Notes: generated from the sequence alone by a model not told the origin. 5,568 nucleotides of DNA from Deinococcus sp. (GCF_030523985.1 NZ_JAUNHK010000040.1:17309-22876); one strand, 5' to 3'. Counted from the stretch's first letter, positions 1 to 5,010 are shown. A program made the numbers and translations.

Positions 1-666
1 CAAACCCCTGCCGCGCTGCACGGCGCTTCGGCCTTCACCACGGTTCGCGTGCAGGGCGGCGAGGCGTTGCTCTGGCCCCAGCATCTGGCGCGGCTGGCGG
101 GGACGTGCGGTTTCCTGGGACTGCCTGAACCGGACGAGCGTCTGCCCGCCTTGCCCCCCGGCACGCACCTTCTGCGCGTCACCGTGACGGACGACGGCAC
201 CTTCTTCAGCTTTCGGCCCCTGCAACCCGGCCCCCGGCCCGAAGGTGGCGTTTCCGTCGTCCTCACCGACTGGCAAACCCACCCGCAACTGGCGGCCCAC
301 AAGACCGGAAATTACCTGCCCTACCGACTGGCGGGGGCGCAGGCGACGGAGGCGGGGGCCTTCGAGGGACTGCTGACGGACGGGGCGGGGCAGGTGGTGG
401 ACGGCTCGCGTACCTCGCCCGTCCTGGAACTCGGCGGACGCTTGGTCGTTCCGGCGGGCGGGCTGCCCGGCACCACGCGGGCGCAGTGGTTGACCGGGCA
501 AGACCACGACGAACGGCCCATTCACGTGTCCGAACTCGCGCAGGTGACGCGGGCCTGGGTGTGTGGAGCGGGCGTCGGCGTCGTGCCGGTGCGTCAACTG
601 GGGCCAAGGCCGCTGCTGCCGCTCTGGCCTGACGTGACCCACCCGGCCCTGTGCTGGCCCCTGTAA
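1..666 (+). CDS. Class-IV aminotransferase, PabC-like (5'-truncated by window)
   Basis: This is a PLP enzyme of the fold-type IV (branched-chain aminotransferase/4-amino-4-deoxychorismate lyase) family. The frame is open from base 1, and the residues before the GTG at 49 (HGASAFTTVRVQGG) match the conserved family N-terminus (usually GDGVFETLRV..G). The gene therefore starts upstream of the window and GTG-49 is not its start. The likely PLP lysine is in AHKTGNYLPYRLA (Lys codon 301-303), like the family KT.NYLPNVLA motif. VVDGSRTSP corresponds to the cofactor-phosphate motif EGS.SN, GGLPGTTR to the following LPG.TR, and VCGAGVGVVPV to the C-terminal NS..GV.PV strand. The visible 221 residues imply a total near 240, which fits the compact PabC type (4-amino-4-deoxychorismate to p-aminobenzoate plus pyruvate, folate synthesis) better than the longer transaminases of about 300. 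A D-amino-acid or branched-chain transaminase remains possible. A pabA/pabB neighbour, if present, would lie to the left. Family is confident, exact substrate is not. Confidence -1.
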   Translation, partial: QTPAALHGASAFTTVRVQGGEALLWPQHLARLAGTCGFLGLPEPDERLPALPPGTHLLRVTVTDDGTFFSFRPLQPGPRPEGGVSVVLTDWQTHPQLAAHKTGNYLPYRLAGAQATEAGAFEGLLTDGAGQVVDGSRTSPVLELGGRLVVPAGGLPGTTRAQWLTGQDHDERPIHVSELAQVTRAWVCGAGVGVVPVRQLGPRPLLPLWPDVTHPALCWPL

Positions 667-733
667 GGCAGGGCAGGTAAATCCGAACTCAAGTCGGCGG
701 GCATTTTTCTCATAGAGGTTGAGTGTGTCCCGC

Positions 734-739
734 TAAGAT
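734..739 (+). promoter_or_regulatory. Possible -10 box for the metallopeptidase gene
   Basis: TAAGAT matches the TAnnnT -10 pattern (4 of 6 to TATAAT). It would put transcription start near 746, giving a very short leader that just contains the Shine-Dalgarno. No convincing -35 lies at 16-18 bp; TTGAGT at 719-724 is too close. The 92-bp gap 667-758 otherwise holds a short T-run (704-708) without a good preceding stem, so read-through from the aminotransferase gene cannot be excluded. Confidence -1.
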
Positions 740-747
740 TTAAAGGC

Positions 748-753
748 AGGAGG
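748..753 (+). promoter_or_regulatory. Strong Shine-Dalgarno for the metallopeptidase gene
   Basis: AGGAGG sits 5 nt before the ATG at 759 and fixes that start. It is the best-placed ribosome binding site in the window; most other starts here have weak sites, are coupled to an upstream ORF, or may be leaderless. Confidence -1.
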
Positions 754-758
754 AACAG

Positions 759-1454
759 ATGGACTTACTTGGATTTTTCGGGCCATACGGCCCCTTGATT
801 TTGGTGGTCATGGTGGTTTCGTTCATTATTCAGGGCTACCTGAGCAGCACCTACAGGAAATGGGGCAGCATTCGCAACCCCCGCAACGTGACCGGGGCGC
901 AGATCGCCCGCATGATGCTCGACGAAAACGGCCTGCAAAACGTGCAGATCGAGCGGGTTCCGGGGCAACTCAGCGACCACTACGACCCCCAGGCCAAGGT
1001 GGTGCGCCTGTCCGAGAGCACCTACGACGTGCCCAGCATCGGCGCGATGGCGGTGGCGGCGCACGAGGTCGGGCACGCCATTCAGGACAAGGTACGGATG
1101 CCTGCCCTGGTGCTGCGTGGGCAGATGGCTGTGCCACTGAGCCTGGGCATGAACCTCGCCCCGCTGCTGCTGATGGTCGGTCTGGTCGTCAACATCTCGG
1201 GCCTGGTCTGGGTCGGCGCGATTTTGTTCGGACTGGCGCTGCTGTTTCACCTCATCACGTTGCCAGTCGAGTTCGACGCCAGCCGCCGCGCCCTGGTCTA
1301 CATCCGCGAGCGTGGTCTGGGCGGGGGCGGCGCCGAGCAGCAGGGCGCACAGAAGGTGCTGACCGCTGCGGCTCTGACCTACGTCGCGGGCTTTGCGATG
1401 GCACTGGCCCAGTTCCTGAATGTGCTGGGCATGGCGCGTAGCAGCGACGATTGA
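759..1454 (+). CDS. YugP-type membrane zinc metallopeptidase (Zn_peptidase_2 family)
   Basis: This is an integral-membrane, zinc-dependent protease-like protein of 231 aa, close to the usual 220-230 aa of the YugP/Zn_peptidase_2 family (PF04298). The layout is one N-terminal membrane segment (about 12-28), a catalytic region, and hydrophobic segments at about 124-145, 148-168 and 203-224. The zincin motif HEVGH (H102, E103, H106) lies in the family context AVAAHEVGHAIQD. Upstream LSDHYDP (71-77) followed by VVRLSESTY is a second family hallmark, and LPVEFDASRRA (168-178) carries the probable third zinc ligand, E171. All expected catalytic residues are present. The start at 759 is set by AGGAGG 5 nt upstream. 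Physiological substrates of this family are not established as far as I know; a role in membrane-protein quality control is inference. The gene may be transcribed on its own or with the upstream aminotransferase, and it ends at a strong terminator. Confidence -1.
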   Translation: MDLLGFFGPYGPLILVVMVVSFIIQGYLSSTYRKWGSIRNPRNVTGAQIARMMLDENGLQNVQIERVPGQLSDHYDPQAKVVRLSESTYDVPSIGAMAVAAHEVGHAIQDKVRMPALVLRGQMAVPLSLGMNLAPLLLMVGLVVNISGLVWVGAILFGLALLFHLITLPVEFDASRRALVYIRERGLGGGGAEQQGAQKVLTAAALTYVAGFAMALAQFLNVLGMARSSDD

Positions 1455-1458
1455 AGAA

Positions 1459-1556
1459 GGTTGAGGGTGTAGGGTAGAGGGTTAAACAAAGGGCCGAGGC
1501 GTCATGCTTCGGCCCTTCGCTGTTTTCCCTCTGCCCTTGACTCTCTGCCCTCTACC
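1459..1556. repeat. Heptad repeats in opposite orientation flanking the terminator
   Basis: On the + strand, 1459-1486 reads as four successive 7-mers of the form GGTNNAR (GGTTGAG, GGTGTAG, GGTAGAG, GGTTAAA). Reading the minus strand from 1556 down to 1527 gives the same kind of heptads (GGTAGAG, GGCAGAG, AGTCAAG, GGCAGAG). The two arrays are thus inverted copies of one pattern on either side of the hairpin at 1489-1517. They include a perfect 9-bp inverted pair, GGTAGAGGG at 1473-1481 and CCCTCTACC at 1548-1556. The right array runs into the TAG stop of the FUN14 gene (1552-1554). The arrays also create GGG runs spaced by 4, 4 and 9 nt (1465-1493), a near-canonical G-quadruplex pattern. Confidence -1.
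1489..1517. terminator. Bidirectional Rho-independent terminator
   Basis: The left arm 1489-1500 (AAGGGCCGAGGC) pairs with 1506-1517 (GCTTCGGCCCTT) over 12 bp including one G-U pair, leaving the 5-nt loop GTCAT. Downstream on the + strand is TGTTTT (1521-1526). On the minus strand the hairpin is followed by TTTGTTTAA (complement of 1482-1490, partly within the stem base). It lies 34 bp after the metallopeptidase stop and 34 bp after the FUN14 stop, exactly between two convergent genes, so it probably serves both transcripts. Confidence -1.
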
Positions 1557-1902
1557 GCATCCGCAGGCCCAGCAAAAAGCCCACCACGAAGGCTCCAGCG
1601 AACGGCAGATTCGCCAGAAACACCCGCGAGAACCAGTCACCCAGACTTTCGCGGCCTGTGCGGAACCAGGGTTCGGTGAGGGCCTGAAGTTGCAGCCAGT
1701 CCACCGTGACGATGCCGTAGTGCGCCAGCAGTTGCACCACGATGAAGGCCAGCCCGATGACCAGCAGCGCTGCGCGGCCCACCACCCGCACCGCGTACCC
1801 GGCGGCGAGCCCCAGCAGACTGCCCAGCCCCAGGTCGGGGAGGATGCTTTGCAGGCCCGTCGTGAGCTGGGTGGCGGGGTCGGTGGCGGGAGCAGGGGTC
1901 AC
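1552..1902 (-). CDS. FUN14-family small membrane protein
   Basis: This 116-aa protein has three hydrophobic segments (about 24-40, 44-60 and 98-113). The sequence fits the FUN14 family (PF04930), known best from mitochondrial FUNDC1. It has a glycine-rich first helix ending in AAGYAVRVVGR (33-43), then GLAFIVVQLLAHYGIVTVDW (50-69; family pattern G..fl.lQ....GYv.vdW), and a C-terminal AGAFVVGFLLGL (102-113; family GF.GGFLLG). The bacterial role is unknown, so this names a family and not a function. The start is GTG at 1902: an in-frame TAG at 1912-1914 excludes anything longer, and no Shine-Dalgarno is seen. TAGCAT at 1909-1914 ends 6 nt before the GTG, which fits a leaderless transcript. An out-of-frame ATG-AGC-GCG-TGA ends with its TGA overlapping this GTG, so coupling is an alternative. 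It is the last gene of the minus cluster, 34 nt after the regulator, and ends at the shared terminator. Confidence -1.
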   Translation of the reverse strand: MTPAPATDPATQLTTGLQSILPDLGLGSLLGLAAGYAVRVVGRAALLVIGLAFIVVQLLAHYGIVTVDWLQLQALTEPWFRTGRESLGDWFSRVFLANLPFAGAFVVGFLLGLRMR

Positions 1903-1908
1903 GCGCTC

Positions 1909-1914
1909 ATGCTA
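1909..1914 (-). promoter_or_regulatory. Possible leaderless -10 box (TAGCAT) for the FUN14 gene
   Basis: On the minus strand TAGCAT is followed by 6 nt (GAGCGC) and then the GTG start. Deinococcus is known to use many leaderless mRNAs with a TAnnnT -10 about 7 bp before the initiation codon. No good -35 is seen, and a TAnnnT match alone is weak evidence. Confidence -1.
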
Positions 1915-1920
1915 CTGCGC

Positions 1921-1948
1921 CTTTACAGGGCCACCTTTACAGGGCCAC
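1921..1948. repeat. 14-bp perfect tandem duplication at the regulator stop codon
   Basis: CTTTACAGGGCCAC occurs at 1921-1934 and again, directly adjoining, at 1935-1948. The right copy encodes the last residues and the TAA stop (1937-1939) of the NrtR-like gene. The left copy lies in the 34-nt gap before the FUN14 gene. It looks like a replication-slippage duplication that left the protein end unchanged. Confidence -1.
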
Positions 1949-2614
1949 CACGCGCGTTCCCTTCGTGCGGCGGTAGAGCTGCGCGGGACGGCCCACCCCG
2001 CTGCGCCGCTCGCCGCAGGGGGTCAGCACACCCGAGGCCAGCATCCGCTTGCGAAAGTTGCGCTTGTCGAGTTCGCGGTTGCCGATGGCCTCGTACACGC
2101 CCTGCAATTCGGGGAGCGTGAAGGTATCGGGCAGAAATTCCAGCGCCAGATTGCCGTATTCCAGCCGCAATTGCAGTCGGGCAATGGCCCGTTCCAGAAT
2201 CGCCTGATGGTCGAAGGCCAGCGGCGGCGGCGTGTGGGCGCTGAGCCACTCGGCCCCCACGGTGTGGCCCCCGGCCCGCGCCTGCACCGTGCCGTGCGGG
2301 AGTACCGCCAGATGCGCCACGCTGACGATGCGCCCACGCGGGTCGCGCCCCACCTCGCCAAAGGTAAAAAACTGTTCGAGGTGCCGGGGTTCGAGGCTCA
2401 CGCTCGTTTCGGTTCTCAGTTCGCGCAGGGCCGCTTCGTGCATTTCTTCGCCCGGCTGCACGAAGCCGCCCGGCAGCGCCCAGGTCTGGGCATGGGGCAA
2501 CTCGCCGCGCTGCACCAGCAGCACCCGCAACTCGCCCGCGTGCATGGCGAAGGCCGCCACGTCAACCGCCAGCCCGACCTGCGTGGCCTGGGGAGGGAGA
2601 GAGAGCGGGGTCAT
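1937..2614 (-). CDS. NrtR-type Nudix-domain transcriptional regulator
   Basis: This 225-aa protein has two domains. An N-terminal Nudix fold (about 10-145) contains WALPGGFVQPGEEMHEAALR (45-64). A C-terminal winged helix (about 155-216) contains the family signature FTLPELQGVYEAI (165-177), LDKRNFRKRML (182-192) and GVGRPAQLYR (207-216). This architecture is that of NrtR regulators, which repress NAD-metabolism or, in some branches, sugar-use genes and respond to ADP-ribose-like ligands. Against the Nudix box Gx5Ex7REUxEExGU, G50, E56, R64, E65 and E69 are kept, but the first Glu of EE is T68 and the Gly is S71. The catalytic site therefore looks impaired, as expected for a sensor. The ATG at 2614 overlaps the debranching-enzyme stop as ATGA with no clear Shine-Dalgarno, implying translational coupling. 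The frame stays open far upstream, but only inside the debranching gene and without family similarity. It could regulate its own operon or NAD genes elsewhere; the family call is firm, the target is inference. Confidence -1.
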   Translation of the reverse strand: MTPLSLPPQATQVGLAVDVAAFAMHAGELRVLLVQRGELPHAQTWALPGGFVQPGEEMHEAALRELRTETSVSLEPRHLEQFFTFGEVGRDPRGRIVSVAHLAVLPHGTVQARAGGHTVGAEWLSAHTPPPLAFDHQAILERAIARLQLRLEYGNLALEFLPDTFTLPELQGVYEAIGNRELDKRNFRKRMLASGVLTPCGERRSGVGRPAQLYRRTKGTRVVAL

Positions 2615-4926
2615 GTGAGCGAAGAGGCCAGGCCCTGCTGTTCCAGCCGCTGTTCTTCGGCCCGCTGCGCCTCGCTGATGCTGACCAGCACATGCGCCCG
2701 CAGCATTTCGGCCACGCTCCACGCCTGGAAGGGGCAGCCGCCCGGCGTGAGGGTGTCGCCGCTGAAGACCTCGGAAATGTGCCCGATGCCCGCCTCCCAG
2801 AGGTGCCCGGTCAGGCCCGTCAGGGTGGCGCGGGCGCGGTTGATTTCGCCGCGTGAGAGCAGCAGCTCGACATACGCCGCCAGAGGCCAGGGCCAGACGG
2901 TGCCCTGGTGGTAGGCCGCGTCGCGCAGCAGTTGCGGGCCGCCAGAGTGGCCGAGGTAACGGGGGTCTTGCGGCGACAGGGTGTGCAGGCCCAGCGGGGT
3001 CAGCAGTTCTCGCTCGGTTTGCGCCAGCACCGCGTCTATCTGCTCGTCCACCACCGGCGTGTCCATCAGCGAAAGGGCAATCAGGGCGTTGGGCCGCGCC
3101 GAGAGGTCCCGCTCGCCCTGCGGCGTCAGGCCGTCGGCCAGAATCGCTAGTGGTGCGTCCTGGGTGCGGCGGCCCACGCCCAAGCCGCCTGCCAGACCGG
3201 GGGTGGTCGGCTGCGGCCCGGTGTCGAGCAGTTCGGCGTTGTTTCCGGGCAGGTCGGTGTCGAGCAGGTCGCTCAAGGCCATCAGGCCACCTACCGACCC
3301 GCCCAGTTGTGCCACGTTCAGCGGGGGCTGGGTCGTGGCTGGGGCGGAGCTTCGCAGCGCCGTATCGTTCCAGAACTTCTGCTTGAAGGAATGGTGCGCC
3401 TTTTCCAGCACCTCGGCAAACTGCGGGGCCTCGCCCAGCGCCTGTGAGAGCCGCAGCTCGGCCCCCAGCGCCGAGAGCCACAGCGCCTGAATCTCGACGG
3501 GTTTGCCGTGCCGGGGCGTGACCACCCAGTCCTGAATCTTCACGTCCATCCAGGTCAGTTGGGTGCCCTCCTCACCCGAGAGCAGCAGGCCGTCTTCGGG
3601 GTCCATGCGAATGCCGAAATCGGTGCCCTCTACAAAGTGGCCCAGCATCTCGCGCAGCAGCGGCAGGGTGCGCCGCACGAACAGGGCGTCTCCGGTGGTG
3701 CGGGCGTAGCGTTCGAGCGACACCGCCAGCCACAGCGGAGCGTCCACCGTGTTGTACCCCGCGCCCTGCCCGCGCTCGTCGAAGTGGTTGGGAATCAGGC
3801 CCCGTTTCATCTGGGACAGGAAAGTCAGCAGCAGTTCCTGGGCGTCTTCGGGGCGGCCCGTCACCAGGGTCAGGCCCGACAGGGCAATCATGGCGTCGCG
3901 TCCCCAGTCGGCAAACCAGGGGTAGCCCGCGATGACGCTCAGCGGTTGCCCCCCGGCCTGGGATTGTTCCGGGTTCGTCCGGACAGGGCCGCGCCGAACC
4001 AGGTAGGCGTCGGCGGCAATCGCCAGGGTGGCGACCAGTTCGTCCCGAATGCCCGTCGCCTGCCAGGCCCGCTCGGCCAGGCTGCGGCGGCGCACCAGCT
4101 CGGCTTCGAAGGCGATCCAGGGGTCGGGCACGCCGGAAGCCTGCGGCGCCACGCCCTGCACGACCAGCGCCACCTCGCCGCCGCCGGGGGGCAGGGTCAC
4201 GCTCCACAGCGGGCAGCCCAGGGCGTAGTCGTGCGGGCTTTCCCCCCGCGCTGCGTCGGCCCGGTAGTAGAGCCGCTGACTGAACGGCTGCGGCGTGAGT
4301 GCTTGCACCAGCGGAGCCGCCAGCACGCTGGCCCCGCGCCCGCCCTCGAAGCGCGTCAGCAGGCGCACCGAAGTATCGCGCTCGCCCTGCACCAGCACCT
4401 CATGGCCCTGGGGCCGGAACTGGAGGTGCGGCGTGGCGGTGTGGACGGCGTGCATGTCGCGGTCCACGAAAAAGCCGCCCAGCGTCAGCGTCACGCTCTG
4501 GCGGGCCCGTACCTCGTAGAGCAGCACCAACGCCCCCGAATCCTGCGGCATACAGGCATGGCGGCGCACCCGCACCCCGCGCCAGAGCTGTTCGCGCTCG
4601 GGCAGCAGGTCCCAGACCGTCGCCCCGGTCAGCAGGTCCAGGCCACGCCCCTCGAACACGCCGGGGGCCACCTCCAGGGTGTGCAGGTCCACGCTTTCGC
4701 CGCCCACTTCCAGGCGTTCGAGCGGGGAGACGAGGTGGCAGTAGCGGTCCACGGGCGGCTGCTGGCTGACCACCAGTCCCGAGTAGCAGCGCGTGGGCAC
4801 CCCGGTCAGGCTGCTCATGGCGAAGCCACCCTGTCCGTCGGTGAGCAGAACTTCGAGGTCGGGATTGCGGGCCGCCTGTGGGCCGTAGGTATAGGCCGAA
4901 GCGGGCGAGACGGCAGCAGAAGTCAT
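2611..4926 (-). CDS. Glycogen debranching enzyme (amylo-alpha-1,6-glucosidase, GH133)
   Basis: This 771-aa cytoplasmic enzyme is expected to hydrolyse alpha-1,6 branch residues in glycogen breakdown. The N-terminal GDE_N-like domain (about 20-280) opens with LLTDGQGGFAMSSLTGVPTRCYSGLLV-type sequence (27-53). The C-terminal GDE_C (alpha/alpha)6 catalytic domain (about 295-745) shows GYPWFADWGRDAM (334-346, acids D340 and D344), GLIPNHF (376-382), YNTVDAPLW (391-399), TWMDVKIQDW (458-467), PRHGKPVEIQALW (471-483), YHQGTVWPW (672-680), SEVFSGD (718-724, with conserved E719) and QAWSVAEMLRA (734-744). No GH13 domain is visible, so this is not a TreX/GlgX-type debrancher. It is longer than the roughly 650-700 aa I would expect. 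About 90 residues (521-610), rich in Ala, Pro, Gly, Leu and Thr, separate FWN from RPNALIALSL, where family members have a short LYDVVD-like stretch. The ATG at 4926 lacks its own good ribosome site and overlaps the stop of a 12-codon leader ORF. It heads the minus-strand cluster and is coupled to the NrtR-like gene by ATGA. Confidence -1.
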   Translation of the reverse strand: MTSAAVSPASAYTYGPQAARNPDLEVLLTDGQGGFAMSSLTGVPTRCYSGLVVSQQPPVDRYCHLVSPLERLEVGGESVDLHTLEVAPGVFEGRGLDLLTGATVWDLLPEREQLWRGVRVRRHACMPQDSGALVLLYEVRARQSVTLTLGGFFVDRDMHAVHTATPHLQFRPQGHEVLVQGERDTSVRLLTRFEGGRGASVLAAPLVQALTPQPFSQRLYYRADAARGESPHDYALGCPLWSVTLPPGGGEVALVVQGVAPQASGVPDPWIAFEAELVRRRSLAERAWQATGIRDELVATLAIAADAYLVRRGPVRTNPEQSQAGGQPLSVIAGYPWFADWGRDAMIALSGLTLVTGRPEDAQELLLTFLSQMKRGLIPNHFDERGQGAGYNTVDAPLWLAVSLERYARTTGDALFVRRTLPLLREMLGHFVEGTDFGIRMDPEDGLLLSGEEGTQLTWMDVKIQDWVVTPRHGKPVEIQALWLSALGAELRLSQALGEAPQFAEVLEKAHHSFKQKFWNDTALRSSAPATTQPPLNVAQLGGSVGGLMALSDLLDTDLPGNNAELLDTGPQPTTPGLAGGLGVGRRTQDAPLAILADGLTPQGERDLSARPNALIALSLMDTPVVDEQIDAVLAQTERELLTPLGLHTLSPQDPRYLGHSGGPQLLRDAAYHQGTVWPWPLAAYVELLLSRGEINRARATLTGLTGHLWEAGIGHISEVFSGDTLTPGGCPFQAWSVAEMLRAHVLVSISEAQRAEEQRLEQQGLASSLT
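3220..3267. repeat. 12-bp direct repeat within the debranching-enzyme insertion
   Basis: GGTGTCGAGCAG occurs at 3220-3231 and 3256-3267, 36 bp apart and in frame, so both copies encode LLDT (residues 566-569 and 554-557). It lies inside the low-complexity segment of the catalytic domain and may be a trace of how that segment grew, though a chance 12-mer in GC-rich code is possible. Confidence -1.
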
Positions 4927-4961
4927 AACGTGCTCAGGATGGCAGATTTGCGGCCCAGCAC
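4923..4961 (-). CDS. Candidate 12-codon leader ORF before the debranching enzyme
   Basis: GTG at 4961-4959 opens a frame reading MLGRKSAILSTL and stops with TGA at 4925-4923. That TGA overlaps the debranching-enzyme ATG in an ATGA junction. A perfect GGAGG (4970-4966 on the minus strand) lies 4 nt before the GTG, whereas the debranching-enzyme ATG has no Shine-Dalgarno at a usable distance. The simplest reading is a short translated leader that delivers ribosomes to the main gene. The peptide has no recognisable similarity and its sequence may not matter. The same frame is open for 98 codons from 5219, but that longer ORF is antisense to the thioredoxin-like gene and looks like GC-rich noise. 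Confidence -1.
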   Translation of the reverse strand: MLGRKSAILSTL

Positions 4962-4965
4962 GCTC

Positions 4966-4970
4966 CCTCC
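4966..4970 (-). promoter_or_regulatory. Shine-Dalgarno GGAGG of the leader ORF
   Basis: On the minus strand GGGAGGGAGC directly precedes GTG-4961. The GGAGG core is 4 nt from that GTG but 39 nt from the debranching-enzyme ATG, too far to serve it directly. This spacing is the main reason to propose the leader ORF. Confidence -1.
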
Positions 4971-4985
4971 CGTTCGGAAATCCTG

Positions 4986-5010
4986 CGGTGGCCTGGGGCT
5001 TGGGCCACCG
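4986..5010. promoter_or_regulatory. 8-bp inverted repeat in the divergent intergenic region
   Basis: CGGTGGCC (4986-4993) and GGCCACCG (5003-5010) are perfect inverted copies around the 9-nt centre TGGGGCTTG. The element lies near the middle of the 127-bp gap between the divergent debranching-enzyme and thioredoxin-like genes. With no T-run on either side it is unlikely to be a terminator. It could be an operator for a dimeric regulator or a hairpin in the debranching-enzyme 5' UTR. It does not resemble any operator I can name. Confidence -1.

Noticed and set aside
49..51. GTG as the start of the aminotransferase
   Set aside because: The residues encoded at 19-48 continue the conserved family N-terminus in the same frame, so the true start lies left of the window.
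678..708. Rho-independent terminator after the aminotransferase gene
   Set aside because: The stem CCGA/TCGG before the T-run at 704-708 is only 4 bp with mismatches and is separated from the T-run by several bases, too weak to call.
686..724. AACTCAA/TTGAGT inverted pair in the metallopeptidase upstream region, and a search for a radiation/desiccation response motif
   Set aside because: The arms are only 6 bp with a 26-nt gap, likely chance. No 17-bp palindrome resembling the Deinococcus RDRM is present upstream of any gene here.
860..1441. 193-codon + strand frame inside the metallopeptidase gene
   Set aside because: It is a frame-shifted shadow rich in Arg, Gly and Ala, while the overlapping frame carries HEVGH and all family motifs.
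2590..2606. Purine-rich GGGGAGGGAGAGAGAGC tract near the regulator start
   Set aside because: It lies within the coding sequence for the N-terminal LSLPPQ residues of the NrtR-like protein and is explained by codon choice for Leu, Ser and Pro.
1742..2914. 390-codon and other long + strand frames opposite the minus cluster
   Set aside because: They are shadows of the FUN14, NrtR-like and debranching-enzyme genes, with compositionally biased translations and no recognisable motifs.
2615..3481. In-frame upstream extension of the NrtR-like gene to 514 codons
   Set aside because: The extension lies in an alternative frame of the debranching-enzyme coding sequence, is Arg/Ala/Pro-rich, and shows no family similarity. 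The Nudix domain begins right after the ATG at 2614, which has the ATGA junction.
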